This document shows, piece by piece, positions 21,245 to 30,100 of a stretch of 64,000 bases of DNA. The notes under the pieces are model-generated. The model ran no database searches. It was not told where the DNA came from and was given only the letters and a program-made list of their open reading frames with translations. Position 1 is the stretch's first letter. Each line of letters begins with the position of its first letter. The DNA is from Shinella sp. CPCC 101442. Lineage in GTDB: Bacteria; Pseudomonadota; Alphaproteobacteria; Rhizobiales; Rhizobiaceae. Where the stretch lies: assembly GCF_024704725.1 (NCBI RefSeq), contig NZ_JALIQS010000003.1, forward strand, positions 124,001 through 188,000, written 5' to 3'. A program made the translations under genes and the position numbers.

Positions 21245-23215
21245 ATGTTTCGCAATTTGAAGGCAATTCTCACGATCGAGGCCGGCGACCCGGACCTCGT
21301 CCAGGCGCAGCTTGCCGCCTTCACCAAGCAGGTGCCGTTGCTCTATTTCATGCTGGTGACGAACACCGTCGCGCTCACCGTCACCCATTTCAACGCCGCA
21401 CCCGCCGTCCTCACGCTCTATATTCCGTCCGCGCTCTATGCCGTCAGCCTGTTCAGGCTGGTTCACTGGTGGTTCAGCCGCCACCGGCGCTATACGCATG
21501 AAGAGGCGACCCTGCGTCTGCGCTCGACCTATCGCCTCACAGCGCTTCTCGGCGCCGGTTTCTGCGCCTGGTCGCTCAGCCTCTTTGCCTATGGCGATGC
21601 CTATCAGCAATCCCATGTCGCCTTCTACATCGCCAACACCGTCGTCGGCTGCATCTTCTGCCTGATGCATCTGCGCGCCGCGGCCCTCGCGCTGACGGCA
21701 ATCGTGCTTGGCCCGTTCACCATCTTCTTCGGCACGTCGGGCAATCCCGTCTTCACGGCGCTGGCGCTCAACGTGGCGCTCGTCACCGCAGCCATGGTAT
21801 TCATCCTGCTCACCTATTACCGGGATTTCCGCGCTCTCATCCAGTCGCAGAAGGAGCTGACCGCGCGACAGGCCGAGACCCAGCGCCTCAGCGACGAGAA
21901 CCATCGTCTTGCCAATCTCGACAGCCTGACCAATCTGCCGAACCGCCGCCAGTTCCGCGCGGAGCTGGAGAAACGTCTCGTCGCAGCGGAAAAGAACGGC
22001 ACGGGCCTCGCTCTCGGTCTCATCGATCTCGATGGTTTCAAACCGGTCAACGACACATTCGGCCACGGCATCGGCGACAAGCTGCTGATGGAGGTCGGCG
22101 AGCGGCTCTCCGTCTTTATGAAACAGAACATCTTCCCCGCCCGTCTCGGCGGCGACGAATTCGGCCTTGTCTTCGAGGGCATTCCCTGCCCGGACCGGCT
22201 GCGTGCGCTGGGCGAGGATATCTGCGCGGCTTTGCACGAACCCTATATCCTGAGCGGCCAGACGGCGCGTGTTTCGGGCTCGCTGGGCATTTCCATCCTG
22301 GGCGATGCCGGCACGACGGCGGACCGACTGTTCGATCGCGCCGATTTCGCCCTCTACCTCGCCAAGCAGAATTTTCGCGGCACGGCGGTCGTCTTTTCCG
22401 CAGAGCACGAGGCTGAGATCAGCGAGCAGGGCCGCATCCAGCAAGCGTTGCGCGCGGCCGATTTCGAGCAGGAAATGCACCTTGCCTTCCAGCCGATGGT
22501 GGACGCCGACACCAACGGCATTTCCGCCTATGAGGCGCTGGCCCGATGGGAAAGCCCTGCCCTCGGCAATGTGCCGCCCGGCGTCTTCATCCGTGCTGCC
22601 GAGCGCGCCGGTATCATCAGCCAGTTGACCGAGGTGCTAATGCATAAGGCACTGAGGGCGGCGAAGACCTGGCCGGGGCATATCCGTCTCTCCGTCAACC
22701 TCTCCACGCGCGATGTCGTCTCCAACAAGACCGTCGATGCGCTGCTCGACATCATCGCCGAAAGCGGCGTCGACCCGGCGCGCCTCGATATCGAGGTGAC
22801 GGAAACCGCCGTCATGCGCAACTTCGCGCTCGCCGCCGAAAACATCCGCCGTTTTTCCGAGCGCGGCATCGGCGTCGCGCTCGACGATTTCGGCACAGGC
22901 CATTCGAGCCTCAGCTATGTGCACAAGCTGCCGCTCACCAAGATCAAGATCGACCGCAGCTTCATCGTCGATATCGCGAGCAACGAGCTTAGCCGCAGTA
23001 TCGTGAAGACCATCGTCGACCTGTCACGCAACATCGGCTGCGTCTGCGTGGTCGAGGGCATGGAAACGGCCGAGCAGGTGGCGGCGCTGCGCGCGCTGGG
23101 TTGCCGCATGATGCAGGGCTACTACTTCGCCCGGCCACAGAAGCTGGAAGACACCCTCGCCTACCAGGCGACGTCGGACACGATCCTCAACCCGATCCTT
23201 CGCAAAACCGGTTGA
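21245..23215 (+). CDS. Membrane GGDEF-EAL protein (c-di-GMP cyclase/phosphodiesterase)
   Basis: A 656-residue inner-membrane protein. Five or six hydrophobic segments occupy residues about 25-195. The GGDEF domain follows, with NLPNRRQFR, the LIDLDGFKPVNDTFGHG metal site and intact GGDEF at 302-306. The EAL domain has EAL at 430-432, IDIEVTE-type metal ligands, DDFGTGHSSLSY and KIDRSFI. Both active sites look complete, so it could make or degrade c-di-GMP. The ATG at 21245 has AGGAG nine bases upstream; an ATG 12 codons earlier lacks a ribosome site. SixA follows 72 bp downstream. Confidence 0.92.
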   Translation: MFRNLKAILTIEAGDPDLVQAQLAAFTKQVPLLYFMLVTNTVALTVTHFNAAPAVLTLYIPSALYAVSLFRLVHWWFSRHRRYTHEEATLRLRSTYRLTALLGAGFCAWSLSLFAYGDAYQQSHVAFYIANTVVGCIFCLMHLRAAALALTAIVLGPFTIFFGTSGNPVFTALALNVALVTAAMVFILLTYYRDFRALIQSQKELTARQAETQRLSDENHRLANLDSLTNLPNRRQFRAELEKRLVAAEKNGTGLALGLIDLDGFKPVNDTFGHGIGDKLLMEVGERLSVFMKQNIFPARLGGDEFGLVFEGIPCPDRLRALGEDICAALHEPYILSGQTARVSGSLGISILGDAGTTADRLFDRADFALYLAKQNFRGTAVVFSAEHEAEISEQGRIQQALRAADFEQEMHLAFQPMVDADTNGISAYEALARWESPALGNVPPGVFIRAAERAGIISQLTEVLMHKALRAAKTWPGHIRLSVNLSTRDVVSNKTVDALLDIIAESGVDPARLDIEVTETAVMRNFALAAENIRRFSERGIGVALDDFGTGHSSLSYVHKLPLTKIKIDRSFIVDIASNELSRSIVKTIVDLSRNIGCVCVVEGMETAEQVAALRALGCRMMQGYYFARPQKLEDTLAYQATSDTILNPILRKTG

Positions 23216-23287
23216 TCTTTCGCGCGAGGAAAGACATGAAGTCTGGAAGCGGCGAAAATTTTCGACCGCAGGCGATGGAGGACAGAC

Positions 23288-23812
23288 TTGGCATCTTTCG
23301 GCGCACCGGCCTTCCGGCTCTATCTCCTTCGCCACGCCCGCGCGGCCTGGGCCGAGCCTGGCAAGACGGATTTCGACCGCACGCTCGACGATGACGGCTT
23401 TGCCGAGGCCGAGGTGATCGCCGAGGAAGCGTCCGACCAGGGTTACAAACCCGATCTTGTCATCTCCTCGACCGCCGTGCGCTGCCGGCAGACCGCCGAA
23501 CCGTTCCAGCGGACGGTCAGCGAAGAGCTGTCCATCGACTATGTCGATTCGCTCTATTCCGGCACGATCGACACCTATGCCGAGCTGGCCTTCGCCGCAC
23601 GGCAGGAAGCCTCCGTCATGATCATCGGTCACAACCCGATGATCGAGGAATTCTTCCACCGGCTCGTCGGCAAGGAGATCGCCGAGACCGCAGCGCCTTT
23701 CGGCTATCCGACGGCAGGCCTTGCGATCCTGGATTTCGACAAACGTCCGACGGAAGACGATTATGCCGGCGCCTGCCTTGCCGGCTTCATGATGCCCCGC
23801 CCCGCGCATTGA
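23288..23812 (+). CDS. SixA-type histidine phosphatase
   Basis: A 174-residue phosphoglycerate-mutase-like phosphatase. The catalytic RHA form of the RHG motif is in LYLLRHARAAW, and the second histidine is in MIIGHNPMIEEFF. SixA removes phosphate from HPt domains such as those of ArcB or PtsP; the partner here is unknown. The start is a TTG at 23288 with GGAGG six bases upstream. It lies downstream of the GGDEF-EAL gene and upstream of the YcjX gene, all on the plus strand with gaps under 75 bp, so the genes may be cotranscribed. Confidence 0.85.
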   Translation: MASFGAPAFRLYLLRHARAAWAEPGKTDFDRTLDDDGFAEAEVIAEEASDQGYKPDLVISSTAVRCRQTAEPFQRTVSEELSIDYVDSLYSGTIDTYAELAFAARQEASVMIIGHNPMIEEFFHRLVGKEIAETAAPFGYPTAGLAILDFDKRPTEDDYAGACLAGFMMPRPAH

Positions 23813-23882
23813 CGGAAACGGCGGCGCCTCTTTTTTCGCCGGATTTCGGTTCCTATATCGCGATCGATGCTGGAAAGAGACC

Positions 23883-25355
23883 TTGCCCCCTAGCCTGACC
23901 ACTCTCACCGACGAAGCCCTGCTCGCGCTCGACGCGCTGACCGGCCGTGCCGCCAATCTCGTTCATCCGTCGATCCGTCTCGGCGTGACGGGCCTGTCGC
24001 GCGCCGGCAAGACGGTCTTCATCTCCTCGCTCGTGCACAATCTCCTGAACGGTGGTCGCCTGCCGCTGTTCGAAGCCGGCCGCTCGGGCCGCGTTTCGAA
24101 GATCCGGCTGGAGCCGCAGCCGGACGATGCCGTGCCGCGCTTCCAGTACGAGGACCATATCCGCGCGCTCGTCGCCGACCGCCTCTGGCCGGATTCGACG
24201 CGGGCAATCTCGCAGCTGCGCATCACGCTCGACTATGAAAGCGCCTCAGGCTGGGGCCGGCTGTTCTCGCCCGGCAAACTCTCCATCGACATCGTCGACT
24301 ATCCCGGCGAATGGCTGCTCGACCTGCCGCTGCTCGCGCAGGATTTCCGCACCTTCAGCGAAAACACCGTGACGCTGGCGGCGTCCGGCATCCGTGCGGA
24401 GCTTGCCCGCGACTGGCTGGCCCTGTCGGGAACGGTCGATCCCGGTGCCGCCGCATCGGAGGCGACCGCAAGGGCGCTGGCGGAAAGCTTTACCGCCTAT
24501 CTGAAGGCCTGCAAATCGGACGAGCGCTCGCTTTCGACCCTGCCGCCTGGCCGCTTCCTCATGCCGGGCGACCTCGAAGGCTCGCCAGCCCTGACTTTTG
24601 CGCCGCTGCCGAACCTGTCGAAGGAGAGCCCTGCCAAGGGTTCGCTGCAGGCCATGATGGAACGCCGCTACGAGGCCTACAAGACCCATGTGGTCCGCCC
24701 TTTCTTCCGCGAGCATTTTGCCCGCCTCGACCGCCAGATCGTGCTGATCGACGCGCTGCAGGCGATCAATCGCGGCGCGGAGGCCGTGCATGATCTGGAA
24801 CGCGCGCTGGGCGACGTCCTGGAGTGCTTCCGTTCCGGCACGAACAGTTTCTTGTCCTCCTTCGTCACGCGCCGCATCGACCGTATCGTCATTGCCGCGA
24901 CGAAGGCCGATCACCTGCACCACGAGAGCCATGCACGGCTCGAGGCGGTCACCCGGCGGCTCGTCGAGCGCGCCATCGAGCGCATCGGCATGAGCGGCGC
25001 GGGTATCGAGGTCATGGCGCTCGCCTCCGTGCGCGCCACCCGCGAGGCGACCGTCAAGCACAATGGCGAGGACCTGCCTGTCATCGTCGGCGTGCCCATG
25101 GCAGGCGAGCGGATCAACGGCGAGACCTTCGACGGCGAGACGAAAACCGCGATATTTCCCGGTGACTTGCCGGAAAATCCGGATTCACTTTTCGAAGCGC
25201 TTGAATCACATTCTGAAGGCGACCCGCCGCTGCTCAACTTCGTGCGATTTCGTCCGCCGCATATCGAGGAGACCGCCGGCGGCCTGAAACTGTCGGTGCC
25301 GCACATCAGGCTCGACCGCGCGCTTCAATATCTCATCGGAGACCGGCTCGCATGA
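23883..25355 (+). CDS. YcjX-family P-loop protein (DUF463)
   Basis: A 490-residue predicted nucleotide-binding protein. The P-loop GLSRAGKT lies at about 37-44, followed by DIVDYPGEWLLDLPLL, a switch-like Walker B region, and ATKADHLHHES, a TKxD-type guanine-recognition motif. This fits the YcjX family, widespread in proteobacteria and linked in E. coli to envelope stress. The start is a TTG at 23883 after GGAAAGAGA. It overlaps the downstream YcjF-like gene by four bases (ATGA). The biochemical role is unknown. Confidence 0.88.
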   Translation: MPPSLTTLTDEALLALDALTGRAANLVHPSIRLGVTGLSRAGKTVFISSLVHNLLNGGRLPLFEAGRSGRVSKIRLEPQPDDAVPRFQYEDHIRALVADRLWPDSTRAISQLRITLDYESASGWGRLFSPGKLSIDIVDYPGEWLLDLPLLAQDFRTFSENTVTLAASGIRAELARDWLALSGTVDPGAAASEATARALAESFTAYLKACKSDERSLSTLPPGRFLMPGDLEGSPALTFAPLPNLSKESPAKGSLQAMMERRYEAYKTHVVRPFFREHFARLDRQIVLIDALQAINRGAEAVHDLERALGDVLECFRSGTNSFLSSFVTRRIDRIVIAATKADHLHHESHARLEAVTRRLVERAIERIGMSGAGIEVMALASVRATREATVKHNGEDLPVIVGVPMAGERINGETFDGETKTAIFPGDLPENPDSLFEALESHSEGDPPLLNFVRFRPPHIEETAGGLKLSVPHIRLDRALQYLIGDRLA

Positions 25356-26413
25356 ACGACCGTCCGCGCAAGCCCGCCGCCTTCTCGCTGCCGCCGGATG
25401 CAACCGTGCCGCCGGTGCGCAGCGAACCGCGCAAGCCTGCCGCCTTCGACAGCGCCGTGACGCTGACGCCGGATGCCGACGATCCGTTCATCGCGACGAC
25501 GGCGGATCTGCCGGAACTCGCCCCGCCGGTCGCGACACCCCGCCCCCGTCGCCTCACCTTCGGCCGCATCGCCATCGGTGCACTCGGCCTCCTCTTGTCG
25601 CTCGCCGTCGGCCTCTGGGTCGATGCGCTGATCCGCGATCTCTTCAGCCGCAACGACTGGCTCGGCTATCTCGCGATCGGGGCCACGGCCGTTGCCGTGC
25701 TCGCCCTCATCGGCGTCGTGCTGCGCGAAGTCTGGGGCATTCGTCGCCTCGCCGCCGTGCAGGATCTCAAGCGCGATGTCACGGATGCGATGACCGCGCC
25801 GAAGCCGGCCGCCGGCCGCGCCATCGTCGCGCGCCTCGTGCATCTTCTTGCCGCCCGCCCGCAGACGGCCCGCGGCCGCGCCCGCCTTGCCGAAACCGAG
25901 GGCGAGATCATCGATTCGGCGCATCTCGTCGATCTCGCCGAGCGCGAACTGATGGCCCCGCTCGACCGCGAGGCGCGCGCACTGATTCTCGGCGCGGCAA
26001 AACGCGTCTCCATCGTCACTGCTGTCAGCCCCCGCGCGCTGGTCGATCTCGGCTATGTCATCTACGAGAGCAGCCGGCTGGTGCGCGGCATGGCGGAGCT
26101 TTACGGCGGCCGCCCCGGCAAACTGGGCATGCTGCGCCTGATGCGCGACGTCATCGCCCACCTCGCCGTGACCGGGTCCATCGCCATGGGCGACAGTCTG
26201 GTGCAGCAGTTGCTCGGCCATGGACTGGCCTCGAAGCTTTCCGCCCGACTCGGCGAAGGCGTGATCAACGGACTGATGACCGCACGCATCGGCATCGCCG
26301 CCATGGACCTTTGCCGCCCGATGCCCTTTCGCGCGCTCAAGCGCCCCGGCATCGGCGATTTCATCGGCGACCTGACGCCGGGCTCCGGCAACGATCGACG
26401 CGACGAGACGTGA
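25352..26413 (+). CDS. YcjF-family membrane protein (TIGR01620/DUF697)
   Basis: A 353-residue protein, the regular partner of YcjX. A Pro/Ala-rich N-terminus of about 65 residues precedes two membrane helices at about 70-90 and 103-125. A DUF697-like cytoplasmic domain follows, ending with conserved helices around GLMTARIGIAAMDLCRPMPF. The start codon overlaps the YcjX stop (ATGA), so the two are translationally coupled. Function unknown; the coupling suggests a complex at the inner membrane. Confidence 0.85.
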   Translation: MNDRPRKPAAFSLPPDATVPPVRSEPRKPAAFDSAVTLTPDADDPFIATTADLPELAPPVATPRPRRLTFGRIAIGALGLLLSLAVGLWVDALIRDLFSRNDWLGYLAIGATAVAVLALIGVVLREVWGIRRLAAVQDLKRDVTDAMTAPKPAAGRAIVARLVHLLAARPQTARGRARLAETEGEIIDSAHLVDLAERELMAPLDREARALILGAAKRVSIVTAVSPRALVDLGYVIYESSRLVRGMAELYGGRPGKLGMLRLMRDVIAHLAVTGSIAMGDSLVQQLLGHGLASKLSARLGEGVINGLMTARIGIAAMDLCRPMPFRALKRPGIGDFIGDLTPGSGNDRRDET

Positions 26414-26559
26414 CCGCCTTGCAACACTGCGGTTTTCCGGAGCGCTAATCCTAGCAAAGATGAACGACACGGCGGGCGGAAACCGTCCATTAACCATTTT
26501 CGCGCAAATCTCGTCGCACCAAAGCAGGCCGAATGGCCGTCGCCCATCAAGGATCGTTC

Positions 26560-27111
26560 ATGTACCCGCGCACCTCTTTGATCGCCCGCGCCTCCGTAGC
26601 GGCCTTCCTCGCAGCAGCCACCGCCTTCGCCACGCCAGCCTCCGCCGGTACGCGCGACAAGGCCTTTTTCGAACAGGTCACCGGCAGCTGGCAGGGCAAG
26701 GGCGAAATCGTCGCCGGCAAGTACAAGGGCACGAAATTCGCCTGCGACCTGACGGGTGATACCGCTCCCGCCAAGGGCACCGGCATCCAGCTCGACGGTT
26801 TCTGCCGCGTCGGCGTCTTCAAGCAGCCCATGTCGGCGCTGATCACCAAGGCGGGCGGCACCTACAAGGGAAAATTCCTCGACGGCGCTTCCGGCAAGGG
26901 CCTCGACATCACCTCCGGCCAGGTTGCCGGCAACAAGGTGGTCGTCGGCATCAACCGCCAGAAGCTGAACGGCGCGATGATCGCCCGGCTCGAGAGCGAC
27001 AACAAGCTCAACATCACCATCTCGGTGAAGGTCGGGGAAAAGATGGTGCCGGTCATCGGCGTGTCGCTCGACCGCAGCCTCGACGACGTCGCCGTCGGTT
27101 CGATCAAGTAA
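26560..27111 (+). CDS. Secreted protein of unknown function
   Basis: A 183-residue protein with a Sec signal peptide (about residues 1-29, ending ATPASA). The mature part is beta-rich and repeats Gly/Lys patterns (GSWQGKGEIVAGKYKGTKF, GKFLDGASGKGLDITSG), with one cysteine pair (in FACDLTG and GFCRVG) that could form a disulfide. It has no recognised domain; the lipocalin-like strand pattern is suggestive only. The ATG at 26560 is chosen because AAGGA lies six bases upstream; an ATG at 26533 has no such site. Its 3' end overlaps the convergent folK by eight bases. Confidence 0.7.
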   Translation: MYPRTSLIARASVAAFLAAATAFATPASAGTRDKAFFEQVTGSWQGKGEIVAGKYKGTKFACDLTGDTAPAKGTGIQLDGFCRVGVFKQPMSALITKAGGTYKGKFLDGASGKGLDITSGQVAGNKVVVGINRQKLNGAMIARLESDNKLNITISVKVGEKMVPVIGVSLDRSLDDVAVGSIK

Positions 27112-27622
27112 GCGGGCACCATTCGGAGCCGGCACTCGCCGGCTCGATCCCTGTAACGTCAGCCTGTTTCAGCCAGTCCCCGACCGCGCGCCCGGCAACG
27201 ATGAGATCGGGCGCGACATCCGCAAGCGGCATCAGCACGAAGCCGCGGCCCGTCATGCGCGGGTGCGGAAGCTCCAAGCGTCCGCCCGACTGCTCGATCC
27301 CCTCATAGCTCAGCACATCGATATCGATGGTACGCGGCCCCCAGCGCTCCTTGCGCTCCCGCTTCATGTCGCGCTCGATGCCCAGGCAGGCGTCGAGCAA
27401 CGCCTCCGGCGAAAGCGTCGTCTCCACCAGCGCACAGGCATTGAAGAACCAGTCCTGATCGGTTTTGCCCCAGGGCGGCGTGCGGTAGAGCCGCGACACC
27501 GCAGTCACGCGGCAATCCGGCCGCGCGTCGAGCGTGCGCAACGCCTGCGCCATCGCCTCTACGGGTTCGCCGATATTGCCGCCAAGACCGAGCGAGGCCC
27601 GGCGAAAGGTTTCAGACGACAT
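27104..27622 (-). CDS. folK: 2-amino-4-hydroxy-6-hydroxymethyldihydropteridine pyrophosphokinase
   Basis: Transfers pyrophosphate from ATP to 6-hydroxymethyl-7,8-dihydropterin, the step before FolP in folate synthesis. It has 172 residues with the family signatures LGLGGNIG, TPPWGKTDQDWFFN and RWGPRTIDIDVL, which hold the magnesium-binding aspartates. It is the last gene of folP-folB-folK; its start overlaps the folB stop by 11 bp. It is convergent with the secreted-protein gene, overlapping by eight bases with no room for a terminator. Confidence 0.95.
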   Translation of the reverse strand: MSSETFRRASLGLGGNIGEPVEAMAQALRTLDARPDCRVTAVSRLYRTPPWGKTDQDWFFNACALVETTLSPEALLDACLGIERDMKRERKERWGPRTIDIDVLSYEGIEQSGGRLELPHPRMTGRGFVLMPLADVAPDLIVAGRAVGDWLKQADVTGIEPASAGSEWCPLT

Positions 27623-27980
27623 GATCGACTGTCACCTGCACGTAGTCGAGAACGCCGGGCACCGGCGCGTTCGGCTTCCGCACGGTGATCCGCGCGCGGG
27701 AAATCTGCGGGAAACGGGCGCAGAGAACGCCGGCGATCTCCTGCGCCAGCGCTTCGATGAGGTAGCGGCGCTGGCCGGTGACGATCTTCTCGATCTCCTG
27801 GAAAGCGACGCCGTAGTCCACAGTCGAATCGATCGAATCGTCGGAGAGCGGCCGCAGCGGCCGCACATCCAGTTCCGCATCGACGAAGAAACGCTGGCCC
27901 AGAAACTCTTCCGCATCATGCAGGCCATGGCGGGCGAAGAAGGCGCAGTTCTTGAGCGTGATCGTGTAGGTGGTGGTCAT
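27612..27980 (-). CDS. folB: Dihydroneopterin aldolase
   Basis: Cleaves dihydroneopterin to hydroxymethyldihydropterin and glycolaldehyde. The 122 residues include FARHGLHDAEEFLGQRFFVD (pterin pocket), YLIEALAQEIAGVL and the TVRKPNAPVPG segment with the catalytic lysine. It lies between folP (22 bp gap) and folK (11 bp overlap) in a folate operon on the minus strand. Confidence 0.94.
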   Translation of the reverse strand: MTTTYTITLKNCAFFARHGLHDAEEFLGQRFFVDAELDVRPLRPLSDDSIDSTVDYGVAFQEIEKIVTGQRRYLIEALAQEIAGVLCARFPQISRARITVRKPNAPVPGVLDYVQVTVDHVV

Positions 27981-28002
27981 GGTTTTTCCTGTCTGGCTGT
28001 AG

Positions 28003-28875
28003 TCAGGCGCGTTCTTCGCGCGCCTTCACCTTGCGCTTTGCGTCCAGCATAGCATCCGCAATGGCAAGCGCATCCCTGTTGATTGCGACATCGTGCACCC
28101 GAAAGACCGCCGCGCCTGCGACACGCAGGAGCGCCGTCGTTGCGGCGGTGCCGGCATCCCGATCCGCCGCATCGCGGCCCGTGACAGCGCCGACGAAGCG
28201 CTTGCGCGAGGTGCCGGCAAGAATGGGCAGGCCGAACCCGAACAACTCGCCGAAGCGCGCCATCAGTTCGAGGTTCTCGTCCGTCTCCTTGGCAAAGCCA
28301 AAGCCGGGATCGAGCACCATGGCCTGCCGATCCACACCCGCCTCGCGGGCGATCTCCAGCGAGCGGCCGAGGAACAGATACTGATCCTCGACCACATCGG
28401 GCCTTTTCTGGCGATCGCGACCGGTATGCATGATGCAGAGCCCCGCACCGGTCTCAGCCGCGACGCGGGCGATATCGGGCTCGCGCTGCAGGCCATGCAC
28501 GTCGTTGACGATATGCGCACCGGCAGCAACGGCAAGCCGCGCCGTCCCGGCCCGGTAGGTATCGACGGAGATGATGGCCTCGGTGGTAGCGGCCAGCGCC
28601 TCGATGACGGGGAGGATACGATCCTGCTCTTCCGTGGCCGTCACCGCCGCGGCGCCCGGCCGGGTGGATTCACCGCCGATATCGATGATTTCAGCGCCCT
28701 GTTCCAGACAGAGGATTGCCCGGGCTACCGCCGCATCGGCGCTGTCGAACAGCCCGCCGTCCGAAAAGGAATCAGGCGTGACGTTGACGATCGCCATCAA
28801 AATGCCGCGCGGGCCGAGCTCCAGATGCCGGCCATGGGCGAGCGCCCAGCGGAAGGGATCAAATGGCGAGACCAT
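28003..28875 (-). CDS. folP: Dihydropteroate synthase
   Basis: Joins dihydropterin pyrophosphate with p-aminobenzoate; the target of sulfonamides. It has 290 residues. Visible signatures are MAIVNVTPDSFSDGG (first Pfam signature), IIDIGGESTRPGA (second), VDTYRAGTARLAV, LDPGFGFAKETDENLEL and the C-terminal VHDVAINRDAL. The TSRKRFVG loop is intact. It is the first gene of the folP-folB-folK operon, divergent from the DUF922 gene, so its promoter lies within 28876-29019. Confidence 0.96.
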   Translation of the reverse strand: MVSPFDPFRWALAHGRHLELGPRGILMAIVNVTPDSFSDGGLFDSADAAVARAILCLEQGAEIIDIGGESTRPGAAAVTATEEQDRILPVIEALAATTEAIISVDTYRAGTARLAVAAGAHIVNDVHGLQREPDIARVAAETGAGLCIMHTGRDRQKRPDVVEDQYLFLGRSLEIAREAGVDRQAMVLDPGFGFAKETDENLELMARFGELFGFGLPILAGTSRKRFVGAVTGRDAADRDAGTAATTALLRVAGAAVFRVHDVAINRDALAIADAMLDAKRKVKAREERA

Positions 28876-29019
28876 GGTGGTTTCCTTCGCGATTAACCAG
28901 CGTTCTGGAAAGGGTGTTGCGCTCGCCGAGCCTATGCCCCAAGCTTAAGAGAAGTTCAACCGGCCCCGGGCCGGCACTGCGTCGGGTGAACCCCGATGGC
29001 GAAAGGAATGCTGATTAGA

Positions 29020-29631
29020 ATGAAGACCATCGCTCGCCTGATGGCCCTTGCCGCCCTCGTCTCCGCCACGCTCCAGCCGGCCGCCGCCGAAACGATCACC
29101 TCGAAATCCTTCGCCTATTTCTCCGTGGGAGGACGCACGGCGGCGGAGCTTGACGAGGAACTGTCCAAACGCGGCCCGATGATGAAACATTCCGGCTCCC
29201 GCCATCCGGGCGCCACGCGGATCAAGTGGGGCGGGTCTGTCACCTATGTGCGCCGCGGAGAGAAATGCGCGGTCGGCGATGCCAAGGTAACGCTCTCCAC
29301 GCAGATCGTCCTGCCGCGCTGGAAGAACCGCAAACGCGCCACCCCCTCGCTCGCCCTGATCTGGGATACGCTGTCTGCAGACATCAAGCGCCACGAGGAA
29401 CGCCATGCGGAAATCGCCCGCAGCCACGCCCGCGCGCTCGAGAAGACATTGAAGACCCTGCGGCCGGAAAGCGATTGCGAACGCATGCAGGCCCGCGTCG
29501 ATCGGGCCACGGCAGACGCCGTTTCGAAGCACGATGCCGACCAGGCCCGCTTCGACAAGGTCGAATCGAAAAGCTTCAACGACCGCATGATGCGTCTCCT
29601 CACGCACCGTCTGAAGAGCCAGACCGAATAA
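29020..29631 (+). CDS. Secreted DUF922-type putative zinc protease
   Basis: A 203-residue protein with a signal peptide (about residues 1-23, MKTIARLMALAALVSATLQP then AAA). The HEERH motif at 125-129, with His136 in the following helix, fits the predicted zinc-dependent DUF922 proteases. Substrate and activity are untested for this family. The ATG at 29020 gives a clean signal peptide; ATGs at 28996 and 29008 are alternatives, and an AAGGA at about 29003 is nearer to optimal for 29020. It is divergent from folP. Confidence 0.78.
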   Translation: MKTIARLMALAALVSATLQPAAAETITSKSFAYFSVGGRTAAELDEELSKRGPMMKHSGSRHPGATRIKWGGSVTYVRRGEKCAVGDAKVTLSTQIVLPRWKNRKRATPSLALIWDTLSADIKRHEERHAEIARSHARALEKTLKTLRPESDCERMQARVDRATADAVSKHDADQARFDKVESKSFNDRMMRLLTHRLKSQTE

Positions 29632-29781
29632 GCTTGCGCGGCAACGCATGTATTTCCAGGGAAAGACTGAATGGAACCGGATCGGGCAAAGGCCCGATGC
29701 GCGTTCCATCCATGAAATGACTGGTTAGTTTTAGCGATAGCGCAAATCCGCAAATCACCGTACCTTCATATCAACGGTTAA

Positions 29782-29940
29782 CGGGAAGAAGATTTTCCTT
29801 CCCGCAGTTGCATGAAACGGTTTGTAACAGGTTCTCCTGGCGCGTCCTTATCAAAGCAGCAGGTGTCTCCTCCCTCTCCTCGCTGCGATGCGCCCTCCTG
29901 GCCTCGCTCGTCTTGATCGACCGGCGAGGCTCTTTTTTTG
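29782..29940 (+). ncRNA. Candidate trans-acting small RNA with CU-rich (anti-Shine-Dalgarno) loops
   Basis: A stretch with no credible ORF holds four ordered hairpins. A perfect 7 bp stem spans 29782-29804. A small CAGG/CCTG hairpin with loop TTCT spans 29828-29839. A GCAGC/GCTGC stem (29856-29860 with 29882-29886) presents the loop TCTCCTCCCTCT. A terminator stem GCCTCGC/GCGAGGC (29901-29907 with 29924-29930) is followed by TCTTTTTTT. The CU-rich loop could pair with ribosome-binding sites. This layout recalls the rhizobial alpha-r14 (NfeR1/Smr14C) family. The 5' end is not determinable and may lie near 29805; the family assignment is from memory of the pattern. Confidence 0.55.
29901..29939 (+). 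terminator. Rho-independent terminator of the candidate sRNA
   Basis: GCCTCGC...GCGAGGC, 7 bp perfect stem with further TCG/CGA pairing inside, followed by eight T in nine bases. No protein gene ends close upstream: the DUF922 stop is 270 bp away. Confidence 0.8.
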
Positions 29941-30100
29941 CCTGTCTATTCTTGGGAAATTCTCAAACGGCCAAAACTCTTCTTCGGACAAGAAGATGAT
30001 GCTGCATATTCATCGGCGCGAATTTGCCGCGATGAAGCGCGCACGCCGACGGGCGACACCGGAGGATGCCGCCGCAAAATTCCAACGTTGCAGGATGATG
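29941..30100. other. Spacer between candidate sRNA and ferredoxin gene
   Basis: I see no gene, repeat or clear terminator for the ferredoxin gene here. The short open frames lack ribosome sites. Confidence 0.5.

Noticed and set aside
29808-29999. 63-codon open frame in the sRNA candidate region
   Set aside because: It runs through the terminator hairpin and T-run and has no ribosome site; the RNA structure explains the region better.
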